The notes: generated from the letters alone by a model not told the origin. A stretch of 6,085 bases of DNA from Lachnospiraceae bacterium (GCA_017446125.1 JAFSRL010000141.1:1-6085); one strand, 5' to 3'; shown: positions 1 to 6,025, numbered from the stretch's first letter. Program-made: numbers and translations.

Positions 1-935
1 CATTCGGGCGATATCCGGTTCCCGTCATCGACGTTGTGAGAATTTTGTTTCATCATATCTTCGGCTTGCCCGGAGAGCTTGCAACAGAGCAAACGATGGT
101 GATTGCCGTGACGAATGTCCGGCTGCCCAGAATTCTGCTTGCCTGTATGGTGGGCTGTTCTTTGTCTGCGGCGGGCTGCGCCTATCAGAGTGTTTTTCAG
201 AATCCCATGGCATCTCCGGATATTTTGGGTGCGTCAAGCGGCGCCTGCTTTGGTGCGGCGCTTGCGATTCTTCTGCACAGGCAGTCCGTGATGATTACGG
301 TGTTTGCGTTTTGCTTCAGCCTTATTTCGCTTGTTTTTGTCTATTTGGTCGGGAACAGAATTCACGGAAGGAAGACGGTTTCTCTTCTGCTTGCCGGTGT
401 GATGATCGGTTCCTTGTTTTCTTCCGGGACATCCTATTTGAAGCTTGTTGCGGACCCCGCGAACGAGCTTCCCGCCATCACCTACTGGTTGATGGGCTCG
501 CTTTCCGGAACGAGGATGCATCAGGTCATAATGGCGTTTCCCGTCATGGCAACGGGTGTGGTTGTTTTGCTGTTACTGCGCTGGCGCATCAATCTGTTGT
601 CTGTCGATGAGAGCGAGGCGCGCTCGATGGGCGTGAACATCGACAAGCTGCGCATGGTTATCATCCTTGCCGCGACTCTGTTGACGGCGGCTGCGGTTTC
701 CTTCTCCGGCATAATCGGCTGGGTGGGACTCGTTGTGCCCAATCTGTGCCGGCGCCTTACGGGGGCAGACAACCGGTATCTTTTGCCTGCCTCGATGCTT
801 ACGGGTGCCGCGTTTTTATTGATTGTGGATGATGTCGCAAGAAATCTGCTTGCCGTGGAAATCCCAATCGGAATCTTAACGGCGTTCATCGGTGCACCGT
901 TTTTTCTGTACCTGATGACGAGGAAGGAGCGCTGA
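1..935 (+). CDS. FecCD-family ABC transporter permease (5' end outside window)
   Basis: Membrane subunit of a BtuCD/FecCD-type (type II) importer, which forms a homodimer in the cytoplasmic membrane and passes iron chelates, cobalamin, haem or, in the MolBCA branch, molybdate/tungstate. The frame stays open to the left edge. The codons before the GTG at 36 read FGRYPVPVIDVVRILF, which matches the conserved FecCD N-terminal segment (GRYPxxxxxVLRIL). GTG 36 is therefore internal, and perhaps 20-35 residues are missing. Downstream there are many hydrophobic segments, the QxxFxNPMASPDILGASSGA region, and the signature GIIGWVGLVVP (about 708-740) with RRLTGADNRYLLPAS after it. The end is EIPIGILTAFIGAPFFLYL, the family C-terminus. 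One deviation is PN where relatives usually have PH after GLVVP (Asn codon 741-743). The stop codon overlaps the ATPase start. Family confidence is high; substrate cannot be read from this subunit. Confidence 0.94.
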   Translation, partial: FGRYPVPVIDVVRILFHHIFGLPGELATEQTMVIAVTNVRLPRILLACMVGCSLSAAGCAYQSVFQNPMASPDILGASSGACFGAALAILLHRQSVMITVFAFCFSLISLVFVYLVGNRIHGRKTVSLLLAGVMIGSLFSSGTSYLKLVADPANELPAITYWLMGSLSGTRMHQVIMAFPVMATGVVVLLLLRWRINLLSVDESEARSMGVNIDKLRMVIILAATLLTAAAVSFSGIIGWVGLVVPNLCRRLTGADNRYLLPASMLTGAAFLLIVDDVARNLLAVEIPIGILTAFIGAPFFLYLMTRKER

Positions 936-1702
936 TGCAGGGAATTCATGTACAAAATATTTCGTTTTCCTACGGCGAAAAGCGTGTTCTTACGGATGTG
1001 TCCTTTGCCCTGTCTAATCATGAGGTGCTTTCTGTTCTGGGTCCGAACGGCAGCGGAAAAAGCACGTTGTTTAAATGCATCTTAGGTGCCCTTACTCCAT
1101 CAAGGGGCAGCATTACGGTTGACGGTGAATCAATTTCAGATATGAGTGCTTTGGCGCTTGCCGAAAAAATCGCGTACATCCCGCAAATCTCGCGCCCTGC
1201 CTTCGGCTATACCGTTTTGGATGTTGTGCTGATGGGCATGAGCCGGAGGATGAAGGTGTTTGCGCGACCGACGCTTATGCAGGAAGAGGAGGCGTTACAG
1301 GTGTTAGCGTCACTTGGTATGCAGGAAGCGTGGGATCACGATTTCAGTAAGATTTCCGGCGGGGAACAACAGCTTGTACTCATTGCGCGTGCGCTTGCGC
1401 AGAAGGCAAATTACATTTTGATGGATGAGTCCACAAGTGCCCTCGATTACGGCAACCAGGCGCGGGTGTTGGGACGTGTGCGGGCGCTTTCCTTATCCGG
1501 TTTCGGAATTTTGATTTCGACGCACAATCCGCAGCACGCCATGAGTTATTCCGACCGGATGATTGCATTGAAAAAGGGCGGCATCATCGCGGAAGGAAAA
1601 CCAAAGGATGTGCTGGATGCTTCTCTCATTGAAATGCTCTACGGTGTCCGTGCGGAGCTTGTTCAATCAACGTCCGGCAGGGCGATTGTGCCGGTGATAT
1701 AA
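935..1702 (+). CDS. ABC transporter ATP-binding protein, FecE/BtuD type
   Basis: Cytoplasmic ATPase (255 aa, normal family length) that powers the preceding permease. Visible motifs in order: Walker A GPNGSGKST at residues 36-44; Q-loop AYIPQ ending at Gln84; signature ISGGE at 140-144, a conservative variant of LSGGQ; Walker B ILMDE at 161-165 with catalytic Glu165; D-loop SALD at 168-171; switch His197 in STHNP. The residue after the Walker B Glu is Ser (DEST) where DEPT is usual, which should not abolish activity. Start ATG 935 shares its A with the permease TGA (TGATG), and the purine-rich AGGAAGGAG at 921-929 is the likely ribosome binding site, so the two genes are translationally coupled. 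The C-terminal tail after EMLYGV follows the FecE pattern. The next gene starts about 24 bp after the stop, with no terminator between them. Confidence 0.97.
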   Translation: MQGIHVQNISFSYGEKRVLTDVSFALSNHEVLSVLGPNGSGKSTLFKCILGALTPSRGSITVDGESISDMSALALAEKIAYIPQISRPAFGYTVLDVVLMGMSRRMKVFARPTLMQEEEALQVLASLGMQEAWDHDFSKISGGEQQLVLIARALAQKANYILMDESTSALDYGNQARVLGRVRALSLSGFGILISTHNPQHAMSYSDRMIALKKGGIIAEGKPKDVLDASLIEMLYGVRAELVQSTSGRAIVPVI

Positions 1703-1714
1703 AAAAACAGATTC

Positions 1715-1720
1715 AGGAGG
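1715..1720 (+). promoter_or_regulatory. Ribosome binding site AGGAGG deciding between two ATGs
   Basis: A perfect AGGAGG (extended by TG) lies before two adjacent in-frame ATGs at 1724 and 1727. The gap to 1724 is 3 nt, which is short; the gap to 1727 is 6 nt, close to optimal. The second ATG is therefore preferred, but the two proteins differ by one Met only. Confidence 0.75.
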
Positions 1721-1726
1721 TGTATG

Positions 1727-2857
1727 ATGAAGAAGTTCATGAAACAGATGATTGCGTTGCTGCTGTGCGGTTTTCTGCTTGCCGGTTGCGGAGCACAGAG
1801 CGTGCAGCCTAAGACCGCGGAGGCTGAGGCTTCGACAGAGGAAACAGCGGAAGAAACGACGAACGAAGAGACGAGCGTTTCGACAGCGGAGGATACAAAC
1901 GGGGAAACACGCACGTTTACGGATTCGCTGGGGCGCGAGGTGATTGTCCCCGTGAACATCGAGCGGATTGCCCTGACGGGACCGATGGCACAAATTGTTG
2001 TCTTTGCGCTTGCGCCCGACAAGCTTGTGGGAATCTCTTCGGAATGGGATGAGGTTGCTGCGGAGTATCTTAATACAGAATACTATGAACTGCCGGTCAT
2101 CGGACAGTTGCACGGCGGCAAGGGCGAGTTAAATTTGGAGGAGCTTTTGAAGGTCAATCCACAGGTCATCATTGATGTGGGCGAGCCGAAGGGGGAGCTT
2201 GCGAAGGAATTGGATGAGCTGCAGGAACAGACAACATTTCCTTTTGTTCACATCACGGCATCCCTTTCCACGATGTCTGACGCGTACACGATGCTGGGGG
2301 ATCTTTTGGGAATGGAGGAGGAAGCCGCGGAATTAGGTGCTTACTGCAAGGACGTGTATGACAGGATTTCTTTAGCCGCTGAAGGTGTTGAGAAGAAACG
2401 GCTTTTGTTTATCACCGGAGAAGAGGGCTTAAACGTGATTGCGCAGGGTTCGTATCATGCGGAGGTCATCGATTTGCTCTCTGACAATCTTGCGGTGGTC
2501 GACGATCCATCCTCGAAGGGCACCGGAAATGAGGTCGATTTCGAACAGATTCTGAACTGGAATCCGGATGTGATTCTGTTTTCGCCGGACAGTATTTTTG
2601 ATACGGTCGCCACACTTCCGGAATGGCAGGAGATTTCTGCAATCAAGAACGGGACGTATTACAAGGTGCCTTACGGACCGCACAACTGGATGGGGTTCCA
2701 GCCCTCTGTTCAGCGCATGCTGGGCCTGCAGTGGATGTTTTCGACCTTATATCCGGAAGCGGCAGCGTACGATTTGTATGAACAGGTTGCGGAATATTAC
2801 CGCCTGTTTTATCATTGTGAATTAAGTAAGGAACAATTTGACGCATTGGTGAATTAA
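1727..2857 (+). CDS. ABC transporter substrate-binding lipoprotein (Peripla_BP_2 / class III fold)
   Basis: Extracytoplasmic receptor that hands substrate to the upstream FecCD permease (376 aa from this start). The N-terminus is a lipoprotein signal: KK, a hydrophobic core, and lipobox LAGC with Cys21 as the lipidated residue. A low-complexity linker rich in Glu, Thr, Ser and Ala follows (about 25-61). The folded domain starts at TFTDSLGREVIVP (about 63-75), the typical opening of Fe3+/cobalamin/molybdate-type binding proteins. Other family marks are LNLEELLKVNPQVIIDVGEP, GTGNEVDFEQILNWNPDVIL and the C-terminal WMGFQPSVQRMLGLQWM with YPEAAAYDL. It is third in the operon after permease and ATPase. 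The ligand is not readable from sequence: iron chelate, haem and corrinoid are the default guesses, and molybdate/tungstate (MolA-like) is suggested by the xdhC gene 16 bp downstream. ATG 1724 is the alternative start. Confidence 0.95.
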   Translation: MKKFMKQMIALLLCGFLLAGCGAQSVQPKTAEAEASTEETAEETTNEETSVSTAEDTNGETRTFTDSLGREVIVPVNIERIALTGPMAQIVVFALAPDKLVGISSEWDEVAAEYLNTEYYELPVIGQLHGGKGELNLEELLKVNPQVIIDVGEPKGELAKELDELQEQTTFPFVHITASLSTMSDAYTMLGDLLGMEEEAAELGAYCKDVYDRISLAAEGVEKKRLLFITGEEGLNVIAQGSYHAEVIDLLSDNLAVVDDPSSKGTGNEVDFEQILNWNPDVILFSPDSIFDTVATLPEWQEISAIKNGTYYKVPYGPHNWMGFQPSVQRMLGLQWMFSTLYPEAAAYDLYEQVAEYYRLFYHCELSKEQFDALVN

Positions 2858-2873
2858 CAGACGGGAGTTTTGA

Positions 2874-3695
2874 ATGGGACACGCACTGTATGACACAAGT
2901 CTTCCGGTTTCGGAGGCAAAGCTGTTGATCTGCGGCGGCGGACATGTCGCGCAAAAAACGCTTTCTTTGGCGAAGCTGTGTGATTTGCATGTGGCATTGA
3001 TTGAAGACCGGAAGGACTATGCGGATAAGGCGGCACAGCTTGGCGCGGACCAGGTGATTTGCGGTGAGTTTACGGAGGTGCTTTCCTCTTTTGAAACGGA
3101 TGAGGACACCTTCATTCTGATTCTGACGCGCGGGCATGTGCATGATATTGCGTGTTTAAGGATTGCTGTGAAGAAGCCGCATGCGTACCTGGGGATGATC
3201 GGGTCAAAGAAGAAGATTGCGATTGTGAAGGAGACCTTGCTTTCGGAAGGGGTTTCGGAAGAAGACTGGAATGCGGTCCATACCCCCATCGGACTTGAAA
3301 TTCACGCGGAAACACCGGAGGAAATCGCGGTGGCGATTTTAGCGGAAATCATTGAGGTGAAGAACACGTGCGGACGGAACTACGGCTCTTCAAGCGAAGT
3401 TTCCGATGCGCTGCGGCATATTCAGACAGATTCGGATAAAGGACGCAAGGCTGTGCTGGCAAGTGTGATTGCAAAACGCGGATCCGCACCAAGGGGCGCC
3501 GGCGCGAAGATGATTGTGTATGAGGACGGGGAAACGGTCGGAACCGTCGGTGGCGGAAAGGGGGAAGCGATGGTCATCGAAAGAGCGCTGGAATTCATTC
3601 CCGGTGTCATTACGATTGAGATGACATCCGAAGCCGCGACGAAGGAGGAGCTGCTCTGCGGCGGCGAAATCGATGTGTTGCTGGAGATATTGTAG
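2874..3695 (+). CDS. XdhC/CoxF-family molybdoenzyme maturation factor, reversed domain order
   Basis: XdhC proteins bind molybdenum cofactor, support its sulfuration and pass it to xanthine dehydrogenase or aldehyde oxidase-type enzymes in the cytoplasm. This protein has 273 aa. Residues about 14-165 form the Rossmann part (XdhC_C): LLICGGGHVA at 17-26, TRGHVHD at 85-91, GMIGSKKK at 107-114 and PIGLEIHAETPEEIA at 138-152. Residues about 190-273 are the XdhC/CoxI module: GSAPRGAGAKM at 203-213, GTVGGGKGEA at 223-232, and CGGEIDVLLE at 262-271 with the conserved Cys262. In well-known XdhC proteins the CoxI module comes first, so the order here is reversed. Start ATG 2874 has GGGAG at 2863-2867, six bases upstream. 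The gene is 16 bp after the binding-protein stop and surely co-transcribed. No molybdoenzyme structural gene lies in the window. Confidence 0.93.
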   Translation: MGHALYDTSLPVSEAKLLICGGGHVAQKTLSLAKLCDLHVALIEDRKDYADKAAQLGADQVICGEFTEVLSSFETDEDTFILILTRGHVHDIACLRIAVKKPHAYLGMIGSKKKIAIVKETLLSEGVSEEDWNAVHTPIGLEIHAETPEEIAVAILAEIIEVKNTCGRNYGSSSEVSDALRHIQTDSDKGRKAVLASVIAKRGSAPRGAGAKMIVYEDGETVGTVGGGKGEAMVIERALEFIPGVITIEMTSEAATKEELLCGGEIDVLLEIL

Positions 3696-3726
3696 GTTAT
3701 TCACGCATGTTACTTGATTAACGTTG

Positions 3727-3756
3727 TTGATTTTTTCTTTTAAATTATTGTAAAAT
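3727..3756 (+). promoter_or_regulatory. Candidate sigma-A promoter in the xdhC to GlmU-like gap
   Basis: TTGATT (3727-3732) and TAAAAT (3751-3756) resemble -35 and -10 boxes with an 18-nt, very A/T-rich spacer. An RNA from here would start near 3763 and meet the T-tailed hairpin at 3774-3812 within about 50 nt. It would serve the GlmU-like gene at 3855 only by read-through or regulated antitermination. A/T-rich gaps give chance matches, so confidence is moderate. Confidence 0.45.
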
Positions 3757-3773
3757 ATAACAGGTATTCGGGG

Positions 3774-3812
3774 TACAGCGGTCATGCAGGCATGAAGCGC
3801 TGTATCTTTTTT
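3774..3812 (+). terminator. Rho-independent terminator or attenuator hairpin
   Basis: TACAGCG (3774-3780) pairs with CGCTGTA (3798-3804), 7 bp. An inner stem TCATG (3782-3786) with CATGA (3791-3795) continues the helix after a small internal bulge. The run TCTTTTTT (3805-3812) follows immediately. It lies 78 nt after the xdhC stop and 42 nt before the next gene, so it can end the transporter/xdhC operon. Because a promoter-like element sits just upstream, it could also act as an attenuator for the downstream gene. The opposite strand has no matching T-run after the stem, so it is directional. Confidence 0.78.
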
Positions 3813-3854
3813 GAGGAGACAGGACATCAACATGACCGGTAAGGAGGCGACGAA

Positions 3855-4520
3855 ATGGACGCGTATAAGATTTCGGAACTGTTTGACTTAAACGAAACCA
3901 TCGCGGCGGAACTGTTTGCGGGGAAAGAATACCCCTGGGAGGTTCTGCCGCTCATTAAGGACTTTATTTTGAAGTTAGGTCCCACACTTGATCCTGCGGT
4001 GTACGAACAGCGCGGTGAGGATGTCTGGGTGGCAAAGAGCGCGAAGGTCTTTGATTCCGCTTATCTGGGCGGGCCCTGCATCATCGATGAGGATGCGGAG
4101 GTGCGACAGTGCGCCTTTATCCGCGGAAGCGCGATTGTGGGAAAGGGCGCGGTGGTCGGAAACTCGACGGAGTTAAAGAATGTCGTGCTTTTTAATAAGG
4201 TCCAGGTGCCGCATTACAACTATGTGGGCGATCCCGTCCTTGGATTCAAGGCGCACATGGGTGCAGGCAGCATTACCTCAAACGTGAAGAGCGACAAGAC
4301 GCTCGTGGTTGTGAAGGATGGCGCGGAACAGATTGAGACCGGATTGAAGAAGTTCGGGGCGATGCTGGGCGACAATGTGGAGGTTGGATGTAATTCGGTT
4401 CTGAATCCCGGGACGGTGATCGGGCGGAATTCGAATATATACCCTGTGAGCTGTGTGAGAGGATGTGTGCCGGCGGGTAGTATTTTTAAGACCGGGGGTG
4501 TGATTGTTAATAAAAGGTGA
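3855..4520 (+). CDS. GlmU C-terminal-like left-handed beta-helix protein (putative acyltransferase)
   Basis: Hexapeptide-repeat protein of 221 aa, often labelled UDP-N-acetylglucosamine pyrophosphorylase in related genomes although the nucleotidyltransferase half is absent. Residues 1-55 are a mostly helical N-terminal region. From about 56 the imperfect hexapeptides run: VWVAKSAKV, IIDEDAEV, IRGSAIVGKGAVVGNSTELKN (89-109), YVGDPVLG, MGAGSITSN (135-143), MLGDNVEVGCNSVLNPGTVIG. These match the acetyltransferase half of GlmU: VGNSTELKN to VGNFVEVKN, and GAGSITSN to GAGTITCN. His120 in PHYNYVGD aligns with the catalytic His of GlmU (E. coli His363) before YLGD. An acyl-CoA-dependent transfer to a sugar or sugar nucleotide is a fair inference; the substrate is unknown. 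Ribosome binding site AAGGAGG (3841-3847) is 7 nt before ATG. The stop TGA (4518-4520) lies inside the adjoining repeat, so the last one or two residues may be repeat-derived. Confidence 0.88.
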   Translation: MDAYKISELFDLNETIAAELFAGKEYPWEVLPLIKDFILKLGPTLDPAVYEQRGEDVWVAKSAKVFDSAYLGGPCIIDEDAEVRQCAFIRGSAIVGKGAVVGNSTELKNVVLFNKVQVPHYNYVGDPVLGFKAHMGAGSITSNVKSDKTLVVVKDGAEQIETGLKKFGAMLGDNVEVGCNSVLNPGTVIGRNSNIYPVSCVRGCVPAGSIFKTGGVIVNKR

Positions 4521-4605
4521 CAAGAAGGGACAGGTCCAGAATGTCACCTTGAAAAGCAGGTGACATTTGGACCTGTCCCTTTTGTCACCTTCCTTTTGTC
4601 GCCAT
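4514..4605. repeat. REP/BIME-like nested palindromic repeat
   Basis: The left arm (4514-4549) and right arm (4558-4591) are reverse complements except for two extra G bases in the left arm (4524 and 4539); the loop is 4550-4557. Each arm is also palindromic by itself: GGTGACA (4516-4522) with TGTCACC (4542-4548), and GGTGACA (4559-4565) with TGTCACC (4583-4589), plus GGACAGGTCC cores. CCTTTTGTCACCTT (4578-4591) is followed directly by a degenerate copy CCTTTTGTCGCCAT (4592-4605). The DNA can thus form one long hairpin or a two-lobed structure. It resembles the dispersed GGGACAGGTCC/TGTCACC repeats of Firmicutes that look like REP elements mobilised by REP-associated tyrosine transposases. That family link is from memory; no transposase gene is present here. 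Confidence 0.85.
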
Positions 4606-4610
4606 AGGAG
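4606..4610 (+). promoter_or_regulatory. Ribosome binding site AGGAG fixing the MATE start at 4615
   Basis: AGGAG ends 4 nt before ATG 4615 and begins one base after the last repeat-like position. It rules out the upstream in-frame TTG at 4567, which lies inside the repeat and has no ribosome binding site. Confidence 0.8.
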
Positions 4611-4614
4611 AATT

Positions 4615-6003
4615 ATGCAAGAAAACAAAATGGGCGTGATGCCCGTGAAAAAGTTAATCGTGTCGATGTCGGTGCCCATGATGCTTTCCATGCTCGTGCA
4701 GGCGCTGTACAACGTCGTGGACTCCATCTTTGTGGCGCGGATCGGGCCGGAGGGCGTAACGGCGTTGTCGCTCGCGTTTCCGCTGCAGATGATGATCATC
4801 TCCGTGTCCGGCGGAACGGGGGTCGGTATCAACGCGCTCTTAAGTAAGTCGCTGGGCGAGAAGAAGTTCGAGAGCGCGAACCGCGCCGCGTGCAACGGCG
4901 TCTTTTTGGCGTTTGTTTCCGCGGTGGTCTTTTTGTTCATCGGAATCTTTGTGACAAAGCCCTTCATCGCGGGACAGTTGACCGGAATGACGGAAGGCGG
5001 AACCCAGGACATCGCTTTGGTGCAGCGCTATGCGGAAGAGTATCTGGGCATCGTTTTGATTTTGTCGCTCGGTTTGTTTTTCCAGGTGACCAACGAGCGC
5101 CTTTTACAGTCCACCGGCCGCACCGTATATTCGATGATTTCACAGGCGACGGGCGCCGTCATCAACATCATTTTCGATCCGATTATGATTTTCGGACTCT
5201 TCGGTTTTCCGAGGATGGAGGTGGCGGGTGCCGCCTACGCAACGGTCTTGGGACAGTTTATCGCCGCGATTTTGGGGACTGTCTTTAACATCAAGTATAA
5301 TAAGGACATTACGATTACAATGCAGGGTATTTTGCATCCGCACAAGGAGACCATCGCACGGATTTACAAGGTCGGTGTGCCCAGCATTCTCATGATGTCG
5401 ATTGGCAGCGTCATGACCTTCTTTATGAATAAAATCCTTTTGATGTTTTCCGCGACCGCGGACACAATCTTCGGAATTTATTTCAAGCTGCAGAGCTTCT
5501 TCTTTATGCCGGTCTTCGGGCTGAACAACGGTGTCATCCCGATCCTTGCGTACAACTACGGTGCGCAGCAAAAGGCGCGGATCAGGGAGGCCTTGAAGTT
5601 CGCCGTGATGCTTGCCTTTTGCATTACCTTTGCGGGCATGCTGGTGTTCCAGTTTATTCCGCACATCCTTTTGGGCTTCTTTAATCCCACGAAGGAGATG
5701 CTGGATATCGGGGTTCCGGCGCTTCGCATCATCGGGATTTATTTCCCCTTTGCCGGCATCAGCATCCTTTTGAGCTCCGTTTTCCAGGCGTTTTCCGAAA
5801 GCCGGTATTCGCTCATGAACTCGATTGCGAGACAGCTTGGTATTCTGCTTCCGGCGGCGTATCTTTTGGCGCAGCTTGGCAGTGTCAACTACGTCTGGTG
5901 GTCGTTCCCGATTGCGGAAATCACCTCGATGCTCATCACCATCGTTTTCTTTAAAAAGGTGTACGGAAGGATTGTGACCCCCATGCCGGATACTACAGGA
6001 TGA
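4615..6003 (+). CDS. MATE-family efflux transporter
   Basis: Cytoplasmic-membrane antiporter of 462 aa, the usual length for the multidrug and toxic compound extrusion family, which exports cationic drugs or metabolites in exchange for Na+ or H+. Hydrophobic segments run throughout, consistent with 12 membrane spans in two homologous halves. Family marks are YNVVDSIFV at residues 32-40 with conserved Asp36, the region LSLAFPLQMM with GINALLSKSLGE, and INIIFDPIMIFG from residue 183 in the first half. In the second half, FGLNNGVIPILAYNYGAQ and FQAFSESRYSLMNSIARQ match. It resembles the MepA/DinF-like clade more than NorM, but the substrate cannot be assigned. Start ATG 4615 is chosen from AGGAG at 4606-4610; extending to TTG 4567 would add 16 non-homologous residues encoded by the repeat. 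No promoter is visible between the preceding gene and this one, so read-through across the repeat is likely. Confidence 0.95.
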   Translation: MQENKMGVMPVKKLIVSMSVPMMLSMLVQALYNVVDSIFVARIGPEGVTALSLAFPLQMMIISVSGGTGVGINALLSKSLGEKKFESANRAACNGVFLAFVSAVVFLFIGIFVTKPFIAGQLTGMTEGGTQDIALVQRYAEEYLGIVLILSLGLFFQVTNERLLQSTGRTVYSMISQATGAVINIIFDPIMIFGLFGFPRMEVAGAAYATVLGQFIAAILGTVFNIKYNKDITITMQGILHPHKETIARIYKVGVPSILMMSIGSVMTFFMNKILLMFSATADTIFGIYFKLQSFFFMPVFGLNNGVIPILAYNYGAQQKARIREALKFAVMLAFCITFAGMLVFQFIPHILLGFFNPTKEMLDIGVPALRIIGIYFPFAGISILLSSVFQAFSESRYSLMNSIARQLGILLPAAYLLAQLGSVNYVWWSFPIAEITSMLITIVFFKKVYGRIVTPMPDTTG

Positions 6004-6025
6004 AAATGCGATGAAGCGCATTTCA
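6001..6025 (+). other. Small hairpin overlapping the MATE stop codon
   Basis: AAATGCG (6004-6010) pairs with CGCATTT (6017-6023) around a 6-nt loop. With one bulged A, TGA of the stop codon can also pair with TCA (6023-6025). There is no T-run after it, so it is unlikely to terminate alone. It may protect the 3' end of the mRNA or be incidental. Confidence 0.4.

Noticed and set aside
521..1021. Antisense open frame opposite the permease/ATPase junction
   Set aside because: No motif is visible, and it conflicts with two confidently assigned genes.
1432..1437. DEST in place of DEPT after Walker B as a sign of a dead ATPase
   Set aside because: Walker A, Q-loop, signature, catalytic Glu and switch His are all intact, and Pro at that site is not catalytic.
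3696..3854. Possible riboswitch such as a molybdenum-cofactor RNA
   Set aside because: The gap holds only a short two-part hairpin with a T-run and no multi-helix conserved core. There is too little sequence for a known riboswitch class.
3832..3891. Short ORF of 19 codons starting ATG 3832, overlapping the GlmU-like start in another frame
   Set aside because: It has only a weak AGGA upstream, its own codons contain the real gene's AAGGAGG, and its peptide shows no pattern. A leader peptide cannot be excluded but is not supported.
4514..4605. Repeat considered as a CRISPR fragment or plain terminator
   Set aside because: There are no regularly spaced direct repeats with unique spacers. The nested palindromes lack an adjacent uninterrupted T-tract, so a REP/BIME-like element fits better.
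4278..5012. Antisense open frame of 244 codons across the GlmU-like gene, the repeat and the MATE gene
   Set aside because: It spans two real genes and the palindromic repeat and shows no family features.
5140..6021. Antisense open frame of 293 codons opposite the MATE gene
   Set aside because: It is rich in Arg, His, Lys and Asp with no recognisable motif, lies wholly opposite a strongly supported membrane-protein gene, and has no ribosome binding site that stands out. It is a codon-bias shadow.
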